Assembly: GCF_910592395.1 (NCBI RefSeq)
Contig: NC_088312.1
Span: 930,001 to 994,000, forward strand
Length of the DNA: 64,000 nt
From: Lineus longissimus
Taxonomy: Eukaryota; Nemertea; Pilidiophora; Heteronemertea; Lineidae
Direction: 5' to 3'
Below the pieces are notes generated by a model. It was not told the origin of the DNA and did no database searches. It saw only the letters and a program-made list of their open reading frames with translations. This document shows positions 1 to 12,416 of the stretch, piece after piece. Every line of letters begins with the position of its first letter. The stretch's first letter is position 1. Position numbers and translations under genes: made by a program.

Positions 1-1073
1 GATTGCTGCCTGATTGGTGGTCCAACCTAAAACAAAGGAAAAAGAACCCCAAATTATAATTCACTTTCATGTACCAGGTTACCTGATATGCAGTCTGGCA
101 ATCTCAATCTACAGCGGTAATGATGTTCATTCACCAGTTTGGGTAGCTTTACACAACGTCAAATTCCTTGATGCATGATTGGTTGACCTTTGCGGTCTGA
201 TATTCCATATGATTTCTCAGTGGTGACAGTATTGCATGTAGCCTAGTCAGTCGTGTCGCGTACCCGTAATATAAATATACAGTCAACAGTGAGTGATTGC
301 AGGATTTGGCCATTAAGTATTATTAGCACGCGTGTAGGCCTATAGCTCACATAGAGTCATACACTTCACAACACTACAGAGAATACACTATCCCACACTA
401 TTTATACACTACCCCATGACATAGGCCTGGATAGCCTTGTCAGTCATGACTCATAGTCAGTGTGTGTCACTACAGACACACACAGTCGTCACAGTTTAAA
501 AAAGTTAATATTTTCTCACCTGAAATACTCGACTTTTTGGAAAGGAGGTAGTAAAGAAATTATTTTTCGATGTTAGGCTCCGTAGAATGGGACATTTGGC
601 TACACTTGTTCCATTCTGATGGGACCAACATTTTATATTTGAGACCCAGGCAGCATTTGATCTGCACAGCAGACCACTTTTTACAGATAGCATTACGGCC
701 ATTACAAAACGCAACTCATCGCGGGAGTAGGGAAGAAATGCACTGCATTCTGCATTGTAAAAAAATTATTGTCAATCTGGTGCGCGAGACTTAATTATTC
801 TCCCTGGTGGACGAATTTTAAACCAAAATAATTAGGTCAAAAATCCTCCGCGGTATTCGTTGATTTTGTAAGCAAGTTATAGCCAATGTACAATAAAGTT
901 TAAGGTAAAATTTGTGAATTACTTTTAAATTCAACCGTTTAATATTCACATTATGCAATCAGCGCTTTTGCTACAATAAACTATATTTTCATATTTCGAC
1001 CTGATTATTGTAGCTGAGTAAATCGGCTCAGATAATAAAGGTCCCGCATGGCCTTTCGCTTTGTTTTTTTCCA
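1..1073. other. Gene-free 5' flank of the UPRT gene
   Basis: No open frame here looks like a gene; the ORFs at 505-794 are short and have no recognisable content. The stretch should hold the promoter and 5' UTR of the phosphoribosyltransferase gene that starts at 1074. I see no strong TATA box within 100 bp of that start. A run of short CACT/ACACTA-type direct repeats lies at about 355-415. Confidence 0.5.
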
Positions 1074-3702
1074 ATGAAAACAAACGGTATGGAGCCGGAT
1101 TTGATCCAAGAATCGCAAAAATTGCCTGACGAAACTAAATATGGACCTCATATACGGCTTATTCCCCAGACAGATCAAGTAAAAGAGCTACAAACAGTGC
1201 TAAGGGATCGGTAAGTCGGCTTCGATTTCGTCATATTTTTGTTTTCATCATGCAATGTACATAGGGGGCCTATACTGCATGGTGCAGTGCATGACGAGGG
1301 GGCGGGGGGGTTAGGGGGCATGAAGGAGTATTATAGTAAGGGCTCTTAGAGGGAACAAGCTTACAATGGCCTTTTTAGAAGAACCCAAGGCCGAAGCAAG
1401 AAGAAGTTTGTTTGGGCGCTTTAATCTAATTATCCATGAACATTCATCCATTTCAGAACAACATCAAGAGGAGACTTTATATTTTTTGCGGACAGATTGG
1501 TGAGTAAACACTAAAACAGATTCTATGATTTTGAAAATGCAATGTTGTATTGTTTGTATTATATTGACAACTTTTATAAATTTCTAGTCTTTGTACACAG
1601 CTGAAAAGTAATGTAAAAATAACCACAAAGTGATTGCCTGGCGTTAGCTCATCCCTTTGTACTGGTACAGCTACTCAGTTGGATGACATTTGCCGCAAAT
1701 ATATTTATAGCTAGGCTTCTTAGCAATGGATCATAGTCATGCTGATGCTGCAACCAAGTCTATTTATACGCTTGGTGCTAGCAGTGTAGGTTTGTGGGGA
1801 TTGGGAGGAATGTCTTGATTGTGACAACATTGCTGATGACCTTTCCTTTGTGGGTAATGGGTAGTGCTGGATTGCACTTACAGGTTTTGTTGGAATGAAG
1901 GGAATGTGAGATTAGTTGACAAATTCTTCTTGGAAATGTTAGCATGTCCTTCTGTTCTCATTTCAGATTCGCTTGGTTGTAGAAGAAGGCCTGAACCAGC
2001 TGCCATATACACAGTGTACTGTCACAACCCCAACAGGTAAAGGTAGCCTTTCCAAATACTCCTATACATATATATATAGGCCAGAAGATCCTAAATACGT
2101 CATTGTCTGACAGTGAAAGAGATCTCAGAATGTTGCAGAGCCTGTCTTGACCTTGTGGCAAAATCTTATCTCAAAGCCGCACATAGTTTGGATCACATGT
2201 GTTGTGACATTGAAACCCGGTAAAAGTTCAGGATCTGCATTGTACGAAGACATAACAAATTAACATTTTTGTGAATTAACAATAATCAATCTTGCACATA
2301 AAAGAAACAATCAATAATGAATCAAAGCCCTGGATGACTGATACTGGTGTAAATCAAATATAAATAAGGCCCCAGGGGAATTATCATTCATTGAAGTTAA
2401 TCATTGGGAACTGTTTAAGTAACCATGTTTTGATCTTGATAAGTGTCTTAACATTTAGACAAAACAATGTTTTAACCAAGCATTCATTTATTCGCATTGT
2501 ACGAGAGATAATTTCTTTTCGATATACATATTCTCATTGTTGATTTCAGGGTACAAATATGAAGGTCTCAAATATGAAAAAGGAAATTGTGGTGTGAGCA
2601 TCATGAGAAGTGGTGAGTTTTCCTGATGTGAAATCATATCTTTGAGAGTTTTGACATATTTGAGTTATAGAGCTCTCTTGCTGTGTTAAACACGCAATAA
2701 GTTTCAGGTGTTGCAGGTACTGGTAATGAAACAAGGTTGTTCTGTGGTAGTGGCTGCCAGAGAGGCCATCTTGACCATTTGATGGCTTTCATCGCTGCAC
2801 CAAGATTTTCATACTTTCTATCTCTTTCACAGGTGAAGCCATGGAACAAGGTCTTCGCGATTGTTGCCGCTCAATAAGAATTGGCAAGATCTTGGTTCAA
2901 AGTGATGAAGATACACACGACGCGAAGGTGTTCTATGCTAAATTCCCACCGGACATTGCCAAACGAAAAGTCTTGCTCATGTATCCCATAATGAGTAAGT
3001 AGTCGAAGATCAATTAAGTCTCGACATGCTAGTGCCTTGAGCTTGCCATATGCTTTTGTCTTGTTCAATATGCAGGGCTTAGGGTAACCCCCAAAAGTGT
3101 CTTATGAAGCATGAATCTTGGCCCAAGATCCTCAATCTTCAAACTTGTTAATGGACTCTTTAAGACTTTGGTTTGACTAGAATCATGTTAGTCCAGGGCC
3201 AAGAAGATTTGCGTCTTCAATCAAGTCAGTTTTTGTCCTTTGCAGGTACGGGCAACACAGTCACTCAAGCCGTTAAGGTCCTCCAGGAACATGGCGTGAA
3301 AGAGGAAAATATCGTTCTTTTGAATCTTTTCATTACGCCTGTTGGTAAGTCAAATTATTAGAAAGATTGAAAAACCAGAGAGGTTTGTCTAAGACTGTGT
3401 CATATGTTGTGATTAAAGGCCGCAGGCAGATTTCCCAACTTTTGTGTTAGTGAAAATAATCAGCCATTTGTATTTGATTCAGTTTTCAGTAAAAAACTAA
3501 CAGCATTGTTGGCACAGACTTTGTTTGAGTCAGTCGAGTAGCATGAATTGACTTAAAACCTCTTCTCTGAATATGTCTCCCCTGTCTATTTCCAGCCATT
3601 CGTTCAATCATCAGCACATATCCGAAAATGGTCGTCCTGACCTCCGAGATCCACCAGGTGGCACCTAATCACTTTGGACAGAAGTACTTTGGCACAGACT
3701 GA
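1074..3702 (+). CDS. UPRT: Uracil phosphoribosyltransferase homologue, seven exons
   Basis: Exons 1074-1210, 1457-1499, 1967-2036, 2550-2612, 2833-2994, 3246-3344 and 3596-3702 (stop TGA) join in frame to 226 residues; every intron is GT-AG. UPRT family members make UMP from uracil and PRPP in the cytosol. The PRPP-loop segment reads YPIMSTGNTVTQAVKVLQEH, and the protein ends in HFGQKYFGTD, as animal UPRT homologues do. As in those homologues, the acidic residues usual before the loop in bacterial enzymes are absent (YPIMSTG), so catalytic activity cannot be assumed. It lacks the long N-terminal extension of the vertebrate protein. The ATG at 1074 is chosen because the frame is open from it; a second ATG five codons on is possible. 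Confidence 0.93.
1298..1318 (+). other. G-run cluster in UPRT intron 1
   Basis: Three long G tracts separated by short spacers lie in intron 1. They could form a G-quadruplex in the non-template strand or in the pre-mRNA. Only the base composition is seen; any function is inference. Confidence 0.35.
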
Positions 3703-3911
3703 TCATTCTTGAAAGGACTTCTGTAATCTGGTTGTTGCATTCCTACCTAACGGAAACGGCCCATTATCTATGTTCCACTGCCATTATTTTACGGAACCAA
3801 TGTCTGAGGTTATATTTTTGGTTCTTGTAACACACTCTCATGCAAACGTGTTGAAAATCAGGTCTTAAAATGTGCTACGCTGGTCATTTGCTTCCATGTA
3901 GTTACTCCATT

Positions 3912-4134
3912 TGTGACCCGCTCTACCAAAACTAGGCGCTTGTCGCATCTGAACTCGACAGGTTGATACGGACTTGTTGTTCATTTCCCTATTGTAGACC
4001 TTTTGTGAAATGTGACCAAATCAGTTTGTAATAGATTTCACAAAAGGTCTACAATAGGGAAATGAACAACAAGTCCGTATCAACCTGTCAAGTTCAGATG
4101 CGACAAGCGCCTAGTTTTGGTAGAGCGAGTCACA
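3912..4134. repeat. Near-perfect inverted repeat (hairpin MITE-like)
   Basis: The left arm (3912-4011) and right arm (4035-4134) are 100-bp reverse complements with two mismatches, separated by a 23-bp loop. The arms begin TGTGAC. No coding sequence is inside. The structure fits a fold-back or miniature inverted-repeat element, or a recent palindromic duplication. I cannot identify a clear target-site duplication. Confidence 0.85.
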
Positions 4135-4512
4135 TTTGAAGGAAGATGTGTAAGAATCACGCTGGTTTTTTTCTTCAGATGTTTTACTCTGGGGGTTGGG
4201 GGAACTCTAAAATTATTCAACTTGCTGGCTTAAATCTGAATGGTGCGACTTGATACAGCTTATCATGTCATAATATCAGAAGTAGGACACAGCCGAATCA
4301 TTGACCGAAATATTGATGAGTTGGTAGAAGTTTATATTGATCATATTGAAGTGTTTCTGGAGTTCGATGCCATGGTTTGTTTACCTGTTGTTAAGACTTC
4401 AAAAATATCCATTGCATCAATGTGTTTGACATAGTTTTTTGGGGGGGAATTGTTTAAAACAACTGAAAGGCACTAGAAACAAATGTGCCGAGTCTTGACC
4501 TGGTAAGGAAGC

Positions 4513-4554
4513 ATTTGTAAACAAATCTACTCTATTTGTAAACAAATCTACTCT
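4513..4554 (+). repeat. 21-bp tandem duplicate with forkhead-like sites
   Basis: A 21-bp unit occurs twice in direct tandem (4513-4533 and 4534-4554). Each copy contains the palindromic TTTGTAAACAAA, which includes GTAAACA, the core bound by forkhead factors. The duplication is seen; binding is only a possibility. Confidence 0.5.
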
Positions 4555-6186
4555 TGACCGGTACTATACTCTATGTGTATTGATCATGATATGTTCTTTA
4601 GTTGTTCTGATGGGAGATGAAGTTTCAAATGAACATTGTTTGATGAAGTGGTGCCATGTACGATAGTGAGTACGTTTTGATAAGTATTTTCGTCACCAGT
4701 GGTTGTTCTAATCCATTGAAGGTTTTGTGACCAAACGCATGCATCAGATTTATTTTTGTGACACAGTTAAAAGACAGGTGAAATTTGCTTTTCACCAGGT
4801 GAGGCTTGAAGATGTATTTGTTATTGCGGAGTTAGGTTTGATTGGCTTATTTGATCTTGTTGTCGACAGTTTAAACGCATTGCTCACACACTTGTCAGTT
4901 GCATTCACTTATCAGTTTGTTCATCTTTTCATTAGCACCATGTATGTGCATCCGGTAACTTGTAAAATAAGACAGTCAGTCTCAATATCAAATATGGCTT
5001 AAAGTGACCAATACACAGATGCTTAGGTTGACCTAGATTCACTTACATGTATCAAACCAAGTGTGTATGAAACATGAGTAAGTACTGAGATACATGTAGC
5101 AGATGAATAGAATTTCAGTTTTGATTCTTGTTTTGTTTTATTACCTCTTCATGCGGAGAAGAAAGTGCCTTTGTTTTGATGAAATTCCCATTTCTTTATC
5201 TTATTCCATTGTCTGCTGAGAGCAATGATGAAAACTGGGTGCTATTTTCAAATAGGTCCCTTGCTCAATCATATTTCTAACTTTATTGTTGTATTCACTT
5301 ATTGTGGCACAGCTATTTAGCTTGTTGAAGGGTGCCTGTACAAAAGGTTTATCTTGCATGTGATAGGCTTACATGTGACAGTCATACCTCAACCAGCTAA
5401 ATAGCATCAACACAGTATATATTTATGTAATAATTCTCTAAACCTTGTCGAATGCAGTTGCTAGTTTCATAATATTAGATTCACCAAAAGTGTTTTTAGA
5501 TTCATGACATCTGTCAATGGTTTAGGGTTGGAGTAGCAATCTTGAATTTGGTTGAATTTCAATGAAATCAAATCAGGGAACATATTTACACCTAATCATT
5601 AAAAGGTACAGTTTTTGGAATTGAATATACAAGGGGCATTATTGGAGAGTTTAGCGAGTACTTGCACATGGAATGTATCTCGGAACATGTTATTGGTGGT
5701 ACGAGTCTTGAATTGGACTTTGTGTATTCTGAAAATTACGTCTCTTCTGTTATAATTGGGTTTTGTTGGTTGATTTTGTCAGTCATTATAATCAAGTAAT
5801 GTCTTCCATTTATTTGTATCACTGACTGCACAGAATGTCTTGAGAAGACAGAGCTGCGCTCCCCCATTTTGCCTAAGAAGTCTGTCATTTTCTTTTGGGT
5901 TTAAGTCTCATAAAAAGGCCTAAGTTTTGGAAGCATGATGCATTTGCTTACTTAATTGATGCATTATTCATGCATATTAGTCGAAGAACCAATTTGAAGG
6001 AAGTACAATGTATCATTGTAACGAAGCCATTTTGTCTCTTCATTGGTAAATATTAATAAATTTCTTGACAATTTTGAACCAAATATTCTGTATTGTTTCA
6101 TTGCTTACTCGTCATGATGAGCACCCCTCTTGTCAAGGAAAGGGTAAAAGCCATAACGAGCATGTACACTGTCTCTGGGTAGGTTT

Positions 6187-8772
6187 GGCACAGTAGAACC
6201 CAGGTTGTGCTTGTCCTCGTGTTCAACAGGACAGCTCTGGAATGTATCGGGGCCTTCTGGTCCCTGGCACAAATCGAGGTTGTGCTCGTCCTCGTGTTCA
6301 ACAGAACAGCTCTGGACTGTATCGGGGCCTTCTGGTCCCTGGCACAAATCGAGGTTGTGCTCGTCCTCGTGTTCAACAGGACAACTCTGGAATGTATCGG
6401 GGCCTTCTGGTCCCTGGCACAAATCGAGGTTGTGCTCGTCCTCGTGTTCAACAGAACAGCTCTGGAATGTATCGGGGCCTTCTGGTCCCTGGCACAAATC
6501 GAGGTTGTGCTCGTCCTCGTGTTCAACAGGACAGCTCTGGAATGTATCGGGCCCTTCTGGTCCCTGGCACAAATCGAGGTTGTGCTCGTCCTCATGTTCA
6601 ACAGAACAGCTCTGGAATGTATCGGGGCCTTCTGGTCCCTGGCACAAATCGAGGTTGTGCTCGTCCTCGTGTTCAACAGAACAGCTCTGGACTGTATCGG
6701 GGCCTTCTGGTCCCTGGCACAAATCGAGGTTGTGCTCGTCCTCGTGTTCAACAGAACAGCTCTGGAATGTATCGGGGCCTTCTGGTCCCTGGCACAAATC
6801 GAGGTTGTGCTCGTCCTCATGTTCAACAGAACAGCTCTGGAATGTATCGGGGCCTTCTGGTCCCTGGCACAAATCGAGGTTGTGCTCGTCCTCGTGTTCA
6901 ACAGAACAGCTCTGGACTGTATCGGGGCCTTCTGGTCCCTGGCACAAATCGAGGTTGTGCTCGTCCTCGTGTTCAACAGAACAGCTCTGGACTGTATAGG
7001 GGCCTTCTGGTCCCTGGCACAAATCGAGGTTGTGCTCGTCCTCGTGTTCAACAGAACAGCTCTGGACTGTATAGGGGCCTTCTGGTCCCTGGCACAAATT
7101 CGTCCTCGTTTTCAACAGAACAGCTCTGGACTGTATAGGGGCCTTCTGGTCCCTGGCACAAATCGAGGTTGTGCTCGTCCTCGTATTCAACAGAACAGCT
7201 CTGGACTGTATAGGGGCCTTCTGGTCCCTGGCACAAATCGAGGCTGTGCTCGTCCTCGTGTTCAACAGAACAGCTCTGAACTGTATCGGGACCTTCTGGT
7301 CCCTGGCACAACTCGAGGTTGTGCTCGTCCTCGTGTTTAACAGAACAGCTCTGGACTGTATAGGGGCCTTCTGGTCCCTGGCACAAATCGAGGTTGTGCT
7401 CGTCCTCGTGTTTAACAGAACAGCTCTGGACTGTATCGGGGCCTTCTGGTCCCTGGCACAAATCGAGGTTGTGCTCGTCCTCGTGTTCAACAGAACAGCT
7501 CTGGACTGTATCGGGGCCTTCTGGTCCCTGACACAGATCGAGGTTGTGCTCGTCCTCGTGTTCAACAGAACAGCTCTGGAATGTATCGGGGCCATCTGGT
7601 CCCTGGCACAAATCGAGGTTGTGCTCGTCCTCGTGTTCAACAGAACAGCTCTGGACTGTATAGGGGCCTTCTGGTCCCTGGCACAAATCGAGGTTGTGCT
7701 CGTCCTAGTGTTCAACAGAACAGCTCTGGAATGTATCGGGGCCTTCTGGTCCCTGGCACAAATCGAGGTTGTGCTCGTCCTCGTGTTTAACAGAACAGCT
7801 CTGGAATGTATTGGGGCCTTCTGGTCCCTGGCACAAATCGAGGTTGTGCTCGTCCTCGTGTTCAACAGAACTGCTCTGGAATGTATCGGGGCCTTCTGGT
7901 CCCTGGCACAAATCGAGGTTGTGCTCGTCCTCGTGTTCAACAGAACAGCTCTGGACTGTATCGGGGCCTTCTGGTCCCTGGCACAAATCGAGGTTGTGCT
8001 CGTCCTCGTGTTCAACAGAACAGCTCTGGACTGTATCGGGGCCTTCTGGTCCCTGGCACAAATCGAGGTTGTGCTCGTCCTCGTGTTCAACAGAACAGCT
8101 CTGGACTGTATCGGGGCCTTCTGGTCCCTGACACAGATCGAGGTTGTGCTCGTCCTCGTGTTCAACAGAACAGCTCTGGAATGTATCGGGGCCATCTGGT
8201 CCCTGGCACAAATCGAGGTTGTGCTCGTCCTCGTTTTCAACAGAACAGCTCTGGACTGTATAGGGGCCTTCTGGTCCCTGGCACAAATCGAGGTTGTGCT
8301 CGTCCTAGTGTTCAACAGAACAGCTCTGGAATGTATCGGGGCCTTCTGGTCCCTGGCACAAATCGAGGTTGTGCTCGTCCTCGTGTTTAACAGAACAGCT
8401 TTGGAATGTATCGGGGCCTTCTGGTCCCTGGCACAAATCGAGGTTGTGCTCGTCCTCGTGTTTAACAGAACTGCTCTGGAATGTATCGGGGCCTTCTGGT
8501 CCCTGGCACAAATCGAGGTTGTGCTCGTCCTCGTGTTCAACAGAAAAGCTCTGGACTGTATCGGGGCCGTCTGATCCCTGGCACAAATCGAGGTTTTGCT
8601 CGTCCTCGTGTTCAACAGAACAGCTCTGGACTGTATCGGGGCCTTCTGGTCCCTGGCACAAATCGAGGTTGTGCTCGTCCTCGTGTTCAACAGAACAGCT
8701 CTGGACTGTATCGGGGCCTTCTGGTCCCTGGCACAAATCGAGGTTGTGCTCGTCCTCGTGTTCAACAGGACA
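6187..8772. repeat. 75-bp-unit minisatellite, about 34 copies
   Basis: The same 75-bp unit recurs from about 6187 to 8772 with a few per cent variation. Because 75 is a multiple of three and the unit lacks stops in several frames, very long ORFs run on both strands. On the minus strand one frame gives a 25-residue acidic unit around VEHEDEHNLDLCQG and continues into flanking sequence on both sides. That frame is broken by TAG at 7705-7707 and 8305-8307 and by an 11-bp deletion near 7099. Most differences between copies would change the amino acid (GTC/TTC, GAT/TAT, GAA/AAA, TCT/CCT). A non-coding minisatellite, or a decayed repeat protein, fits better than a working gene. Confidence 0.85.
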
Positions 8773-9480
8773 AGACACAATCACCTTGCTCCTTGAAAAT
8801 CGACTTGTGGCGCTCGTCGAAGACAAGAGCAATAGAAGGGAACGTCTATGGAGAAGGAGGTGTCCGTGCAGATGGTTGGCTTCACCCGTGTCATTCCGAA
8901 TATTTATCTCAAGTCCCATGTCGAAAAGGTCGTGTTCGTTGTAAATATAGCTTGAACTTGGCCTGATAATGGCAGGCTACAATATCCACTGCCATCTTGA
9001 TGCTGATCGAAGTATAAAGCAATGAGGAGACAAACGTCTTATAGCCGATTTTGGAAATAGATTCTGGTATGGTTATTACTAGTACCTTTATTCTAGAATA
9101 CTATATTGTCCATTTTGTGTTGATCGTAAACCTTATTGTATAATGGTTTGGCAACCACAGCGTTCTGGCGATTCAAAATCACCCTGCAGGGCAAATCTTC
9201 CACCAGACCATGGGAACATTTTCAAAAGGGTTTTAACTTCTTTAAGCCTGAGTCGCCTTTTTGGTCGAAGTCACCAGAATGGATTCTGAGTCGCCACAAC
9301 AGCCATGTTGCACAAATGGTTGCTTTCGGTGGAAAGAAGTCACAAGAAGGGTCGTCAAGTTTCCATTTAGCTCATGACCATTGTGGCGACCAGAACCAAC
9401 CTTTCTGGCACGGGTATACACAACAACCTCTCACAGATGGTGCTCGCCAACATCCCAATCCTCTTCCCTCTACGCTTTGC
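8773..9480. other. Spacer between the minisatellite and GST-A
   Basis: No gene seen. On the minus strand AATAAA (9087-9092 on +) lies about 390 bp past the GST-A stop and could be its polyadenylation signal. The 145-residue plus-strand ORF from 9136 runs antisense through the GST-A last exon and is a shadow. Confidence 0.4.
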
Positions 9481-11693
9481 TCACATGGCGGTCTTGGGTC
9501 TCTTTGCGACCCATTCCTTGATACCAGGGAAGTTCTCCACACGCTCAAGGAGTGCCTTCAGATTCGGGTATGACGCAACTGCCTCTGGCATCCAACTCAG
9601 TATCTGCATCACAGCCAGGTCAGCCAATGAGAGCTGTAAACAAGAAAGGGTATTTTTTTATAGAAAAAGTCGGGAGAAAAATCTATCCGACTGTTCACTT
9701 GAGGAAATGTAATATAGCGTCCAATAGGTCTGAACAAGTACGATACTAATATAAGTGAGCTGGTGGATGACCAACTTGCCCGTCACTATAAAGGTAAAAC
9801 CCCCAGAATTGGAGCATTTTGTTTTTTGCACATCAATTCTACAACCCTGATGTAAGCTCCGTGTAGTTCCAGGAAGCCACTACAGGCCAAACCGCCATCA
9901 AACTCCCTCGACCATTTCATTTCTGCCTACCTTATCACCAACAAAGAATCCTTTTCCATTATTGTTCTTGGTTAGTTCCTTCTCCAACTTTTCCATATGA
10001 ACGGGTAGTTTCACCTCTTGAAAGTTCTTTTCGAGTTCGGCCTGAAGAAGAAAAATACCGGTTACATGAGGGTACAAAATGAGAAGCAACATTTTTCAAG
10101 GCTGGCAGAATTCACCTTGCAAAAGTCAGTATGAAGTAATTAGGAATCCATCGTAAGTCAAATATTGTTGTACAAAGCAGTCAATGTGATGCGGCGTGAC
10201 AACTCCCCTGCCCATGTAATGTGTGTTCTCACCGAAGTGTATGGAGCCTGTCGCCGAGGCGTTGAGTGAAATCTTACTGAAATATGTTTTTTCTTGCCTT
10301 TCTGACGTCGTCTTTTTCTTGGTGCACCACTATAAAATCTTTCATTAGATCCCTCGTGTGCTCGCAGGCTTCATCTATTCTTGCTGTTTCCATTGGGTTG
10401 CTGCCATTAAATCCTGAAAGAAAGAATTTCGCCAAATGTCTAAAATATCGTTCAACTCGATTCTTGTGACAAATGGATAAGTAGAAAATAGTGGTCCTTA
10501 TTTCTGGTACATGTATCAAAAAATGACATAGCTGAGGGATAGGTGGATGCTTTGCCAAATCTGAATTGGCACTATGGCCCACTGAATAACGATGTCGATC
10601 ATAACACGATGGTACAAATTATATTCTGGTAGCAAAGTTTAAAACAATACGTTTTGCTAGTCATCCTCGAAAATCCTCGTATCCTCCTCCCCTCGCACAC
10701 GTGAGTGCCGAGTGTTGGCTTGAGCTTCAGGATGTTTGCTAGTAGGCCTCTTCGCTTTAATCTGGTTGGAATACGTAACCTACCATATATGGTTGCCAGA
10801 TATTTAGCAATGGCGAAACTCTGTGTAAGTTTTACTCCGTCGATTTCCAGGACTGGGACAGTTCCATGAGGCATTTCTGAAATGGAATGCATCGTATAAA
10901 AGATACGTCAGTTCTGAGGCTGATCATGAACAAAACCATTACAATGCAATAATGGAGCAGAAAAAAAAATATTTGGACTTAGAATTTTTTTCGTCCTTCA
11001 GATTTGAATATTTTCACAAGTTCAAAATTCTGAAGAATTTTCAATGCCAATTTTTTTGGGGTTGATGATATTTCTTGATTTTGAGCAGAAAAAACAGGTG
11101 AAAAAAATATCTGTATAGCATGATAAGTTTGCCGCAATCCATTTCTAAACAGAAATCATGGCAGCATTCGTCTTTTCACGGCAATTAGGCCCTATGGTCG
11201 GGTTAGAGGGGTAAATTTGGTCATTGGGACCGCCCAATCCAGTGATCGTGGTCTGGTAACCGGGGTGGTCGTGTTACCGGGGGCCTTGTAATGGTAATTA
11301 GAGAGGAAACCATTCGGGACCGGCGATTCTTGGTCGTCATAGTGGTGTGGTCGCATTACCGGGGTGGTCGCCGACCGGGGTTCCACTGTACATATATTTC
11401 ATGCTGTAGGCCTTTACCGAATCCTGCTGGCTGTTTTATAAGGCCTTTATCATTTAGGTAGTAAGACAGAAGTATATACCACCGTACATCCCATCGACTG
11501 CTGTCTGTTAGCTCGCGCGGCAGCTTCGCCCACATCATATAATACTACAACACTTACGTGCTTTTGCTGCAGGCCAAGTCGTCTCTCTGTCGTAGCGAAT
11601 GTCCTCATACTCTACCCCAGCCGCGGCGAAGATCAGCCGCGAAATCTCGGCGAAGCCCCTGGCATTGAAGTAGTGAAGTTTGTAGGACGGCAT
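9481..11693 (-). CDS. Sigma-class glutathione S-transferase, gene A
   Basis: Exons 11558-11693, 10784-10876, 10298-10413, 9931-10041 and 9481-9633 give 202 residues, the normal sigma-GST size. The N-terminal thioredoxin-fold domain holds the catalytic Tyr at residue 8 (YKLHYF) and the glutathione-binding Gln-Ser in [11 protein letters not shown]. The helical C-terminal domain ends in [10 protein letters not shown]. Cytosolic sigma GSTs conjugate glutathione to electrophiles; some isomerise prostaglandin H2, and cephalopod S-crystallins derive from them. Intron 3 uses a GC donor (AAG|GCAAGA); only that choice keeps the frame. Exon 1 is almost identical at DNA level to exon 1 of GST-C although the rest is far apart. 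Intron 1 contains a dispersed repeat. Confidence 0.95.
10984..11395. repeat. Dispersed repeat family R1, copy 1
   Basis: About 410 bp inside GST-A intron 1 match 60484-60912 in the same orientation, with the best identity over the block around CATGGCAGCATTCGTC and the repeated CCGGGGTGGTCG motif. No coding capacity is seen. It is probably a non-autonomous transposon or its remnant. Confidence 0.75.
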
Positions 11694-12416
11694 GTTGAAA
11701 AACCTGGAGATGTTGCCTGGTCAGAGGAATTGCAACGAATTCCCTAAGCGCAAGGTCGTTCAATGTCGTTGTCTTGCGTAATCAGTTGGCCTATTTAGGC
11801 CTACAGGCCTAATCATGCTTAATGATTGTAATATCGAGGACAACCTCGATTTATCTCTTATGATAACCATAATTAAAGAAGAGATTTTTCGGTAATGGCC
11901 TTGCTCTATAATCGATTTGTATAACTTGCCCCTGGGAATGAAGTCATCACGAACTATTGATAGTCTGCGATGGAATTCATTTCGTAATTCATGGTTGAGT
12001 GCTCCTATGATAAAGTTCGGTGAGCTCGTCGTGGATCAGGGCGCTGCAGGCATGCATGGTAAACCCATTCTTTAAGGAAAACTTATTCGCATGCCCAGTT
12101 CTCATGGAAACTGCATTCATAGGCCGGTTTTCATGGAAACCGCATTCATATGCCAGTTTTCATGAAAACCTTATTCACGGGTCAGGTATTCATGGAAACC
12201 TTATAACAAAGTAAAAGACTGTTATAACGCTGTGATGACAGAATAAAAGCTATTTAATGTTGCCATAATGATAATGTTACAGGAATTCATGTACCGGCGG
12301 AAATTGTCCCCCTGCCCATTTTCCCAGATGGATGAAGTATAACTTTTCACCAGGGGGTAGAATTTCCTTTTACACCTTGGATTCAAAGCAGCTGTGTCAT
12401 GAGAGTCCAGAGAGTG
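11694..12416. other. Intergenic, GST-A to GST-B
   Basis: It holds the presumed GST-A promoter and the 3' end of GST-B. No TATA box is evident just upstream of the GST-A start. The only structured sequence is the ~29-bp tandem repeat at 12071-12209. Confidence 0.5.
12071..12209 (+). repeat. ~29-bp degenerate tandem repeat
   Basis: Four to five diverged copies of a unit of about 29 bp with the core TTTTCATGGAAACC followed by CATTCAT lie in tandem between GST-A and GST-B. Copies differ at several positions, so the array is not young. Confidence 0.65.

Larger units (their letters stand above)
3703..6186. other. Gene-free stretch downstream of UPRT
   Basis: AT-rich sequence with only short ORFs (for example 4240-4434 and 4727-5002) that resemble nothing I know. 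It holds a long hairpin element and a small direct repeat, listed separately. The UPRT 3' UTR must start here, but I see no convincing AATAAA signal close to the stop codon. Confidence 0.5.

Noticed and set aside
6187-8772. CRISPR array
   Set aside because: Units are contiguous 75-bp repeats without unique spacers, and the genome is eukaryotic.
6105-8780. 891-residue minus-strand ORF and several long plus-strand ORFs
   Set aside because: They arise from a 75-bp tandem repeat lacking stops in several frames. The 891-residue frame changes register at the 11-bp deletion near 7099.
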